Assembly: GCA_964036275.1 (NCBI GenBank)
Contig: OZ038438.1
Span: 17,303,918-17,367,917, forward strand
Length of the DNA: 64,000 nt
Source: Litoditis marina
Taxonomy: Eukaryota; Nematoda; Chromadorea; Rhabditida; Rhabditidae
Direction of reading: 5' to 3'
The translations under genes were made by a program, and so were the position numbers. Below the pieces are notes generated by a model. It did not search any database and was not told the DNA's origin. It worked only from the letters and a program-made list of their open reading frames with translations. Position 1 is the first letter of the stretch. Each line of letters starts with the position of its first letter. Shown piece by piece: positions 22,923 through 43,843 of the stretch.

Positions 22923-25517
22923 TTAGTGGCCTTGAGTTGTTCCGACGAGGCGCTCCAGGGTTTTCTTTGGGTCTCTCAGCATGTCGGCCAGAGGCATTCC
23001 ACTCATCACTGGCTCCGCGGTACCGTTCTTGCTGCGCTCCGCCAGTTCCTGGTTCTTCAGCACTCTGGAACGAGTTGAAATGAGTAATACACAAACTATT
23101 GGAAACTGAGGTGGCGAGATGACACAGACAATTCGTGTGGGAACACAGTAAACTCGGGAAATATTTACCTTCGGGCGAAAACCTCCTTCTCGGACGGCCA
23201 TTCGCAGTCAGGTCCCTGGTAGATGGGACGTGGACTGTTCCAGAATACTTTCCCACCAAAGCCGCGGTCAGACATGAAGTCTGTCACATCCTTGTTGTAT
23301 TTCTGCAAGATGACTTTTATAGACTTCGTTTCCTCGATCTGCAACCTCTTACAGAATGACGCTAAACCTAGTTGTATGCCAATGAAATATCGACTTTTTG
23401 GAAGATGCTTGGATACTTTGTAGTAATAAGGGTTGCACCAAATAAAACAATTGTTTAACACTATACTGTGAAGAACATAGCATGGAACAGACTATACGAC
23501 AATTTTTGTGTGATGAAAATGAATTAATCATAATATTTGCCCCTGAGTGAAACGGGAAAAACATTCAGTAAACTACCATGATGTGACCTACACTGCTCTG
23601 AGCTACACAAGTTCAACACACAGAAATTTTTATGTTTAGCGTTCACTCAGGTTAGTCTCATGCCGGTTTAAAGTTCACTTTTATTGTTTAATCTTGGCGT
23701 GTTTTTATGTCAATGCTTGTTTCAAATGTCTCAATCGTGTGACCTAGATAAGCCGTTAGTGCGTACCAGCGCCGCCCGCCGTGATAATTTTTTGTGGTTC
23801 AAGGATAACTTAAATGGTCATGACACCATTATCAAGACAGCATTCTGCAGGCTTTGAACTGCAGTAAAAATCAATTTTCTCCCCAGAAGTATAGATGCTA
23901 GATTGTGTGTATTCGTTTTTGAACTAACAAACAAAACAAAATATTCTCACGATTGAAACACACCAACGAAAAGGTTCTGTCTCCTTTGTCAGTAATAAGT
24001 AGTTTTGGTATTTAACTTGCCTGGAAGAAAACTAGGGGATCTCTGGCGTAGACTGCCAAGGAAAGACGGTTGGCATCAGTCACAATTATGTACTGAATTG
24101 GCTCCTCTGCAGTCGAGGTTTCGTTGTCGAAAGAAGGTCCAGCAGCGATTATATAGACTGAAACGAATATCTCATTGAATTCATTGTTTTCTCGCACTGT
24201 ATAGTATTGAACACAGTTCGTGTTTGTATCGGAATTTCAAACGTACATAGAAGATAGCACTTTGACTCAGCAATCAAACAGAATAACAGTTAAATTCCTT
24301 GCAGAATTGTTTTGAAAGTGTCTTCTCTCTCCATACACCTTACGCTGTGATGATAGAACATTATTAAAATCTTATCTTAACACATATTGTCAAAATAAAT
24401 GATCACTCAATTAATGGTTATTGAGCTACGCAAATGGAATGATTCCGTTCACTAACATTGTCTGGGGTAGAAGTACTCTTCAGTGTACATCCAGTACTGT
24501 CCGGGTCCAACTTTGTTCAAATCTCTTTTGTAGGTCTCAAGCGGTCCAGTCTTAGACACAACTCTGTAGGCCTCTTCCATGGAAAAACCACCATCTCCCA
24601 TGATAGGATTGGGACTGACTATAATGTGAAACTATTATTACATGTCAAAATAGAATAATTTCAGAAAATAGTTGGAAAGAGAAACTTACAGTATGACACA
24701 GGACAGAACATCTGAGTGCGGAAAACATCGAAGTTGACAGCAGCCTTATACATCTGTAAACAAAAGCAACTTCATATCCTCAAAACCTTTGAACGTTTTG
24801 TTTTCTCTCATGTTTTTCTTTGTATTTCACCACGTTAACTTCACTTTTTCGTATGTAGTCCTAACAAAAGTTGTTCTTCTAAAACACGATGGAAACTAAA
24901 TAAATGTGAGAACCTAGCGCAGTAGCTGCGAAACTCTACTCACGATGAAACACAGTAATTGAATCCAACACAAAGAATGAAAATGTAGTTTCAAAACGGT
25001 CATTATTTGTTTTCAAACATTCTCTTTTCTATATTACCTGAAACCATTTTCCCATCAAAAGACTGGGAGGTACGTTGATAGTCTCGACGCTGGTTTCCAG
25101 AATTTTCCCGAGCCCTCCTATGATTCCAGTGATCGTGTTCAAGTCCATCTGCGTTGTTCAAAGAAATTTAGTCGAGTTTCCTCTCATGCATTTCATGCTG
25201 GTAACTACAGCAGTTCTAAGTTTCATGAGATCTTTGAACGACTTAGTTTCGATTGGTAAGAGTAATGCTTCTGTTAACGAATGTTGTCTAAACATCTTTT
25301 CATGGTCAGCTGGTATCTTCTTCTCTTCTGAGATATAAATCTACAATCTCCGCGGCCATTTGATGGGATCGCTGCGACCACGGATTACATAATCTTCATA
25401 ACTATCTCTTATTACATGACATTAGAATGAAAGGGATAACTGTGAACTTACACTATTCTCTCCAATGGCCATGGCCGATTGGACAGAGAGCAGTAGAAGA
25501 AGAGCGTTCATCAGCAT
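22923..25517 (-). CDS. Short secreted lipocalin-like protein LCN3
   Basis: Seven phase-consistent exons, 5' to 3': 25517-25452, 25148-25038, 24753-24690, 24618-24457, 24157-24021, 23302-23169, 23064-22923; 816 nt, 271 residues. Signal peptide MLMNALLLLLSVQSAMA; an upstream in-frame ATG at 25607 would bury it, so the 25517 start was chosen. The long linker of LCN1, LCN2 and LCN4 is absent. GxW motif is in LLMGKWFQ, the cysteines in QMFCPVSY and GPDCEWPS, and the late motif in LAVYARDPLVF. A C-terminal tail of about 45 residues, rich in charged residues, is unique to this copy. The intron after 24021 has a GC donor (CAG/GCAAGT). It lies 200 bp from LCN4 and 116 bp from LCN2. Confidence 0.8.
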
Positions 25518-25646
25518 AGCTGCGCGCAGACTGACGAGTTTTCGACCTTGGTGGTCAGGCACAACCCAATTTGTAGTTGAAGGCAACCTTTCGCCCAGGT
25601 CAGCCACCCTGACACTTCATCAACAAACATCGCATGTAGTTATACA

Positions 25647-25652
25647 TTTATT
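25647..25652 (-). terminator. Poly(A) signal of LCN4
   Basis: AATAAA on the minus strand, about 66 bp past the LCN4 stop and 130 bp before the LCN3 start. Confidence 0.55.
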
Positions 25653-25717
25653 AATTATTACTGTACAACGGTGAATTGGAATGTAATTCGAGGTCACATC
25701 AGGAGATACTCGTCTGT

Positions 25718-26647
25718 CTACTTTCCGAACACTTCGAAAGTACTGTCGGCATACTGGCACGATGAGTAGGAGGCTGGCTGCAGCATGTTGAAGGCGCGGA
25801 TGAAGCCGTTCACGAATCCCTCCTTCTCCAACCATATAAGCACCTAGAAACAAACTATTATTATGATGTCTTTGACCAATTTTCCCCAAAAACAGTTTTT
25901 TTAATTTATGGTAAACAAGTTGGTGATTACTGTAGATCATACTTATCCATTCCATCCCATGTAACTTACACTTATTTGTGGTCAGTTCTTTCTGCACTTT
26001 CCCTGACATATGTTTTTCGAGTGGTATGGACTCCTTTCAAACTTTCAAAAACTTTCAAAAACGATATCTACTCATTCTCAGGTCATCGTTTTGATTCACA
26101 CCGTTTTAGATCAAGTGCCACAGAGCATGGGCACTTTGGATACGACATTTTTTCCAACGGGGTTTTATTACACTCGCAGTGAACGGACAACAGTTCGATA
26201 AGGTTGAATAGGGTCAAGATCGTTCTTTGTGGCTGTTCAGCCATTCTGGCAATTACGTTAATTACTCGACCGGTGCGGCCAAACACGGGTGTCACACAGT
26301 TGTTGCTGACAACAATAATGCACGAGGGACTTCGCTTAGACGAAGAGCAACTGAATAGCCAATCCGTAAAGTTAAGAAAAACATGTTTCAAATCTCACCT
26401 CCTTTTGATACTTGGTCTTGAATGTATCAGGATCTCTGACCAGAACCGTCACAGGGTATTTCACCCAGTTCGACACAATAGCGTATTCGTATTGCGAGTT
26501 TCCGAAGGGATCTTTTCCTTCGGGACCGAGCTTGTAGATCCAGACTGAATATAAAATAATATACACGGACTGAATGAGTGAATGATTGCTTGCTGCGTGT
26601 GATACGTTTCTTCCGTGTGCTGTCGTTGAACATGACTTCGATAGCCT

Positions 26648-26744
<97 letters not shown>

Positions 26745-29700
26745 TGAATCTTGAATGCGAGAGTATTGTTCAACGTACATGGTTGTGTGTCACTGGCTTC
26801 TGAGGAGTGGAGGGTGAGCATGGCGTCCTTGTTTCCACCACGGAAAGCATAACCGATTGAGTACCTGAAAGCAATACTCTTTTTTCACATTTATTGACCA
26901 ACTGGGAAAAGAGAATCGGGGGTGTCCCAAGTATCTGTACACAAAGAGATTTTCAGTTCGGAAGATGAAAAACTCACTTGACGGGTCCGAACTCTGATCC
27001 TTCTCTGTAGATTTTGAGTGCGGTGAACGTTGCGGTCTTGTCATTCTTGGTCAATCCTCCATCTGACAAATATCAATTACTAATAGAAATTTCTACATTA
27101 CATATTCATCTTCAAAGGGCACTAGGCACTTTTCATAATGCTGCCATAACTTCTAGAGTGTTTCTACTAACAAATAGGGTGTATTCCCTACTAACAACAA
27201 GGGTATATGGCACAAAATTTCATTCACCAATTGTGAATGAAGTTTTTTTTCCAGTCCTAATAATTTTCGTCGGAATTTGTTGGGATACCTCAATGAGTGG
27301 TTGAGGTTTGATTGTTTTTAGATGATCCGTGGACCACTGATTTATTTATCGTGTATTATATAATATTGCACTCACAATGATGGACGACACATCTCTGCTC
27401 GGTGGCCCTGGGTGAGTTGATTCCTTCGAACCACCGTCCCATGAACTTGGACAGCTCGAAGTTCTGGGGAGTTTCCGGCAGAAGGGCATCAGTCACGTTG
27501 TCAGCCAGAGTTTGCAGTTGCTCAGGGGGCAGAACATCAGCCAAGGTGGTTCCGTTAGAAATACGACGGGTTACCGATCCTGAAACACAGAGCTATTACG
27601 AATAACGATATATATCATCCTGTGCGTTTCTAGAAAATAACCTCTAGCACTGAGATATTCGCCTTAACGTTTTCGAGTTTACGAACAAGTAGTATCGTTG
27701 TATATACCAGTATTCGTATATTTGATATGTTTTCTTCACTTTTATCGGCAGCTCTCGGGCCAAGTAACAGGTGTTTGTCCCCAGTCTATGAATCGTGATT
27801 TTATTGTTCTGTGGGAAAAGGAGAAATGCAATGATGCAACGATACGATCCCGCAACACCTACTGACCCATATTTGAAATGATCGAATGAGAGAGAGACAA
27901 ACTGAGAAATAACGTTTGGATGAAATTGCACGTAGAAATAAAAGATAAAATTGTGTTACCTGTGATAGCATGTTGGAACTGATGTGCTTTCTTTTCTTTT
28001 ATCTGACTTTGTCTTCTTCTAGAAGTAATAATTATCGAATAAGCTGCTTACCAATGAGATTGACAACATCGATCTGGCCCTGGGCGTTTCTGGGGATTCC
28101 TCCGGGCAGAAGTGGGATTCCGGGAATACGGGGCAGACCGGCATGAGTGGGCGAGTTACCACCTCCTGCAAACGTCAACAATCACTCTAGTCGTCTTGGG
28201 AAGCAGAATGGTTCGAATGTCATGTGTTCCTACATTTAAGTCGCATGAAACCTTTTCATTTTTGTCACACAACGTCATGAAATGTAATCGAGCTGAATGT
28301 TTCCTACTGAAGGCGGAGAAACGTAACAACAAATCACGTAGTGCGTGTTTATCAATATTTTTTTTAAAGAATGCGTGAATCTTCCTATTTTCAGTAATGT
28401 TCAAGAGTTTCATCAGTTGCGGTAATGACGCTCATACATGCCTACTTTCTCCTCTAGCCCGACCCCTCTACGGATATGATTGTTTCGGTTGTCAAATGAA
28501 CGAAGTAAACACACGGCTGGAATAATTGCCGTGAAGACTATTAATATTATAATTGTTGAGTAATGAAGTGTGAGACTGGACGAACCTCCTCCGAGAGCTG
28601 CTGCGAGTCCAGAAAGAACTCCTTGGGCGGGAGAAGAGGGTTTTCTTCTAATGTTCGATCCCTTCACATGGGTGATGGGGGCATCGTCGTTGGATTCGGA
28701 AATGGTCGGTTTACCGCCGGAGACCTTTGTCTTTCCCTCAGAAGCCGATGTCTGGGTACCGAGAACAGAGGGCAGCGAGTTGGACAGGGCATCAGCCACT
28801 CCGGCTGAAATAGAATACTATCAAACATTCATCATAAAGTATAGAATAAAAACAGTCACAAATCGTTGTATTATACATTCAATATTTGACGCCTACGTGC
28901 AGATATTTTGATGCAGGCTTCATGGCAATTTTTTACGCAATATAGTATTCACGGAAATGGCCTCAACTGTTCCTATAACTATGTTCCGAGCGTGGAAAGT
29001 CTGTAGCAAACTAACAGTCTTTGACGAGTTTCCTGATGGAAGTTGAGAGTAGTCCGATGAGTCCGTTCTCTCCGGGCTGGTCCGATGGTAGGGGAACATT
29101 GCCGGAGGCTCGGTAGGGTCCGGGGTTCTGCGATTGGCTGGCCAATTGACTCAACTGATCCGCGAAGTTGGGATTGGCTTGACTGAGAACATCTGAAAGC
29201 GAACAATTGTGAAACTTCGAATTACGAAATGGAGAAGAAAAACGAATCGAAACATCAATCTTCAATTAGGATAGATCATTGATTACCTTCGATAATGAAC
29301 GATAGTACGCCGTTCGATATAAACATACTGCAGTATGCTATAAAAACCTCAATGGCCATTTCTGCTAGAAAACATAACATTTTCTTTAAATTCAAACTGA
29401 GAGCCCGCATGACCCTTCGAACGAACCAGTCTGAGTGGCGACTCCGTCCGCTTTAGCTCCGTTCATCTGTGCGGCGGGGATTCCTGCCACGGGAATTCCG
29501 GCAGCACGCATCTCCTGAAATGCACTCCAGTTATATTGACCGTGAAGGAGTTGTAGGTTGAGTTAGCTAAGTGACAGTTTGGCTGAAATGTAGTTTGAAC
29601 TCGATGTATCAAACTACCAACACAGCGAGATAGGGCAACATACACCGTAGAGGCTTACTTTGAAAAGGGCAAGCAAATACGTTCTGGGAATCACACTCAA

Positions 29701-31304
29701 CCGGACTCGGTAGCAAGGCCTGTCGAGTCACGAGCTCAGCAAGGAATACACTACCGTTGTGTTTTTCGTGAGATAGATTTTTACCCGAAAGTAGTATGCT
29801 TTACTGAGTTCCCTTATATTTTTAGACTTGGTACTGCTCACGAGTGAATAATCAATATGCTGACCTGGAGAGCGCCAGCGATTCCGTTGGGATGAGATCC
29901 GGTCAGACCGGGAATGCCGAAGGAGTCCAGGCCGAAGAACTTGATCAGCTGATTCTGGACATCGGGAGGGATGGTGACGGGGGGTGGCGAGGCAACGACC
30001 GCCTAGAAAAAGAGAGAGTTTACGGTAAGGATGAATGGAAGGTTCGATGAGACGAGGTGGCATAATTCTATATCTCTTTTATTCCTACTGACACCGCCAC
30101 AGTAGGATTACGGAACTTTCACTCTGTTTGTACTTTTATTTCCTATTACAAGTTGTTCGAAAACATGCTTGACATTGACATTGTAGTTTGCATTAGAAAA
30201 CTGTTTTTTGAAGCGTGAGAGTGTGTACTGTGAGAGTTCGGGTAGAGATGGGGGAAACTATACCTGCTCTCTGGGTTGGAACTGTTGACTGCCGGGTGGG
30301 GCGGACTGCTGGAAGACCGGCTGCTGTGCTGCGGGGGGAGCGGGGGGCAACACGGCTGCCTGAACGAGCACGTTTGGGGTAGGGAGGAAACGTACCATTT
30401 TATACTTCCTTTTATATTACCTATTTTCTCACACTGTAACTATATTAAATAGGATCGTTCATTCTTATTAGATTCCACTACGCGGGGGCACGAATCACAT
30501 CGGTTCGATCAGCTCTTGTGATAGTTGAGAAACACATCGTTAATTCAGGAAATATGAATGCTTACAGTCGAAAAATATTTTTCTCAGCTGATATACTCAG
30601 AGCGAATAGAGAATAATACTAGTACATTGGGGAACGGGGAACTAATTGTAAATAGTCTAGACAAATAGGAAAAACGAATATGGTTACCTGAGTAGGCTTG
30701 GGTGGTGGTGAAGTGTGTGGTTGTTGTGCGGATGGAACCACGGCTTCATTCACAGGAGCGGGTACGGCTCGTGGGGGAGGAGCCTTAACTTATTCGGTAT
30801 CACAACAACAATAAACAACGACGGAATTTTCAAACTGTTTCATATTATTAACTCGGACAGTTTTCCAAAATTTTCAACATTGAAGTTCTTGATGTCTACT
30901 TACGCACATTTGACACGGACTTGTTTTCACAGAAACAAGCTGAAGGGGAAAATATTGTGAAATACTAATTACTATATATTCTTACAACTGCCTACAGATA
31001 AATTTCATCACATGAGCAGGCGAAAGCCAACTGGTCAAAACTATTGGAACACAATGCGTTCCACTGATGATTTGCGTACTTTAGAGAAACGTTAGAACGA
31101 GTAGAGGAGTTTATCAGAAAATACTGCTACACAATGATGATTTGTGTATTGCAGAGGAGTGAGGGAGAAGTGGAATGAACGAACATGTTGGAGGAAGGTG
31201 GGGCTGGAGCTGGGGGCCAGTTTGATGACTACGGGGCGCGACGGGTCATCTCGGGCGGCAGCCAGAGCCGCTAGCCCAGCGACGAGTACAAGGAGCGCTT
31301 GCAT
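25718..31304 (-). CDS. Secreted lipocalin-like protein LCN4 with a long Pro-rich extension
   Basis: Exons, 5' to 3': 31304-31185, 30783-30688, 30359-30264, 30002-29865, 29514-29427, 29192-29016, 28804-28586, 28165-28052, 27579-27376, 27062-26978, 26864-26779, 26544-26399, 25843-25718; 1695 nt, 564 residues. A possible extra 36-nt exon at 30939-30904 has good splice sites and keeps frame. Signal peptide: MQALLVLVAGLAALAAA. The first 350 residues are Pro/Ala/Gln/Gly rich. The lipocalin-like domain shows SKFMGRWFEGINSPR, EQRCVVHH, FTALKIYREG, YSIGYAFRGG, YEYAIVSNWVKYPV, VLVRDPDTFKTKY and SSCQYADSTFEVFGK. Exon phases from the GxW exon onward match LCN1 one for one, proof of shared origin. It is the first gene of the compact LCN4-LCN3-LCN2 group. 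A (GA)n tract lies in one intron. Confidence 0.82.
26649..26742. repeat. (GA)n microsatellite
   Basis: About 94 bp of uninterrupted AG dinucleotides in the LCN4 intron 26545-26778. ORFs read through it are artefacts. Confidence 0.95.
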
Positions 31305-33336
31305 GTGTGGAATGAGCGTGTTGGTGGTAATCGGTGTGGGTTTCGCCCTCGGGGAGGGGGCGGGTCAAGGTCTACCGTCCGACCTACATTGCCCCTCTGT
31401 CCTTTCGGGATAGTCGGTCACACGGCGCACACAAACCAGGTCAAATCTGTGGCCACTATCTCAAAAATGGCGCCGAATTTCAGAGGGATACTGATTACCT
31501 TGACAGCCAATCGGCACGGAGAGAGACCACACAAGGTGAATGCTTCATTGCAAAAAATTGAAAACAGCCACTTCCATCATTCCGTGTTGCAAGCTTGAAC
31601 TGGAACGATATAACCAAGAAAATGCAACTGCTAGCACTGAATTCACTTGCCCGTACATCCTATTTATTCAGTTGACACAAACAAGACTTGTTTTTCGGAT
31701 ATTTGAGATCTTCGGAGGCAAAGTACGTGAAAGGCAGTCAGCTCAGCGTGAATGGTTAAACTTGCTAGTTACTCCACAGTCCCCGGTACATTTAGGCATT
31801 TGTTTTCTTCGCTGATGTTATGGGTTCCAAAACATGGAAAGATAGCGAAGAACCAACCGAGCACGATTTCTTATAAATCTGTTTTTGAAAAGTCATTAAC
31901 AAGATAATTATCACAGAATCACTTGTGAACTCCAGTTTACACTAATGTGCTCGTTTCTCTTTCACTGGGAATAGTCAGAATCCTGCCAATAGTCAGAATC
32001 CTGAATAGAAGTACATCGTTGCACAATGAAGAAGAAACCGGGGGTATAGAGATCTTAAAAATGCCACCGAATTTCAGAGGGATACTGATTACCTTGACAG
32101 CCAGAACGAAGAAAGGCCACACTATTCGCTTTGGCTGTGAAACACACCGAGATTCTCGCCCAATTGCGACCGAAATCAAACTACAAACACAGCAAACATG
32201 ATTAAAATGGCCTAACCTGCAAGCAAATCTTGCATTCGCATATTGGGAAAATTGAAGTATCGCCCCCCACTTTAGTTGAGTCCCCCCGTAGCACTTCAAC
32301 CCCCCACCCAAGCTAAAACCTAAAAATCTAGGAGGGGGGGGGGTCAAAAATCAACTTCGACATTTACTATTTACCCCCCACATGGGTCGGCGGGGGGTAG
32401 AACTTCAATGATGAGGGGTCAAACTTCAACGAGTGGGGGCTGAACTTCAATACCGGAAATGTTTTATTTTTACCCCCCACCCTCCAACTTTTGTATTACG
32501 TTTGGGGTATTGAATTATTACCCCCCGGTGGGGGGGGGTCAAACTACAATTCCCCAAACGCAATACAACTTCAGAAAGGTGGGGGGTAAAAAGTCAATGT
32601 TCCCCGTATATTTTAAAGGGAAGTCGGAAACTCGTGTATTAATACATGAAATTTAAAGTACGCAAACAACATTTCCCCCCTCATGAAAGCTTACAAGAAA
32701 TGATGAAAGGCCTCAAGTAAGTAGATTGATCCTTAGAATTTGAACCACGCAGCAGTACGAATTGCAGAACAACGCAACCGAAAATATCGCATAAGTTTCT
32801 TTCGTATATAAAGCTGGGTAAACTATTACGATATGGATCCATTTTTCGAGTTCGTTGTTCGTAACAACGCTTAATTCGTAACAGATACAAACACATTATT
32901 TATCAAGAAAGATATATTACAAACAGGTAGAAATGAAAGCTTATAAGATAGCAATCATTAATAAACACATTAATGTGTATTGCAACGATAAAACAGAACT
33001 TGATGAGATGGGAAGAGGATAAATTATACCGTATTAAGCAACACCTGTCGCAGTGATTCCGTTACAAACCGGGCTTTTAAAACACTATCCTACTTCTGAT
33101 GTACAATAGGCGGGTACTCAGGGACATATACATGGCCGCCATTTATTTGTAGAATAAAAATCCAGCAAATTCTAATTTAGACTGCCGGAATATCTATACT
33201 TAAATAGAATGTATAAAACTTCATGATTTGAGAATTAGGCAAAGAACCAGTGATATCTAGGAAAGAAAACTAAATCAAAGATTGATGGGTAATAAATACA
33301 TGTACAAACATAACAATAATACAAGCATAGACTACT
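31305..33336. other. Spacer between LCN4 5' end and USP7 3' end
   Basis: 2 kb without a convincing gene. It contains the presumed LCN4 promoter, a duplicated 60-bp segment (31466-31540 and 32055-32120), the C/G-run element at 32246-32606, and a minus-strand AATAAA near 33142 that may end USP7. Confidence 0.5.
32246..32606. mobile_element. C/G-run inverted-repeat element, copy 1
   Basis: About 360 bp made of alternating CCCCCC or GGGGGG runs separated by short AT-rich words such as ACTTCAA. It begins GGGAAAATTGAAG and ends near GTTCCCC. The inverted copy is at 40891-41257. It is non-coding. Confidence 0.75.
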
Positions 33337-43145
<9,809 letters not shown>

Positions 43146-43843
43146 GGCTCAACCGACAAGTCCAGCACAGGCTTGCTGGAACATAATTTATTAGAATTAC
43201 GTCGTAATTTCGAGCAGTATCACTCAGCAAACAAGACCGTACGGTTGATATCCGCTTAACAAACAACTTCTGCTCCAAATTATGAGAAGGAACACATTTT
43301 TAATGAATCATTATGTGTTATCAGAACACATGAACCACAACGAACATCATTACAGAGCAGGTGAGTATCACAAACATGATAGCTGAAAAGGCACGATTTC
43401 ATAATGCGGATAAACGCAGTTTATATATTGAAAGAATTTAATAAAAATAACGAAAAGGGATAAATAAAAAGAATAAGGTAAATTCATTCGGATCGATAAT
43501 GGCGTTAGCAGCTTCAGTCGAACTACTGTATTTTTAGGTCAGTTTAGCATTGGTTCACCGTTCCCTGCTCGACCCCAATTGACTAAATCCGCTCCTTAAT
43601 TATTAAACTAACTATATTTATCTTCTCACAGTAAGTATCAGTATCATTATCATATCGAGCATTATCATACCAATGTGTTGAGTGGAAGTGAGTACATAAG
43701 AAATTTAAGTTAGTATTGTTGTGTTATCTCAAATTCTGACTCCGTTCACGAGCTTCGCTCACATACACAAGACTTATCTTCTTACGACGAAGATCTTAAG
43801 ATGATCATATCAGAGATTGTTTTCAGGTGTACGTTGCGATTCC
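43146..43843. promoter_or_regulatory. Divergent promoter region of USP7 and the PWWP-like gene
   Basis: About 700 bp between two genes transcribed away from each other. It is AT-rich with no ORF. It presumably holds both promoters; no TATA box or initiator stands out. A TTGTTTTCAG acceptor 17 bp before the ATG at 43844 could receive a spliced leader. Confidence 0.45.

Noticed and set aside
22923..25517. One giant gene joining LCN4, LCN3 and LCN2
   Set aside because: Each has its own signal peptide, stop codon and, for LCN3 and LCN4, a poly(A) signal.
26372..26821. ORFs with Ser-Leu repeats on the minus strand
   Set aside because: They read through the (GA)n tract in an intron; only the exon parts at 26399-26544 and 26779-26864 are real.
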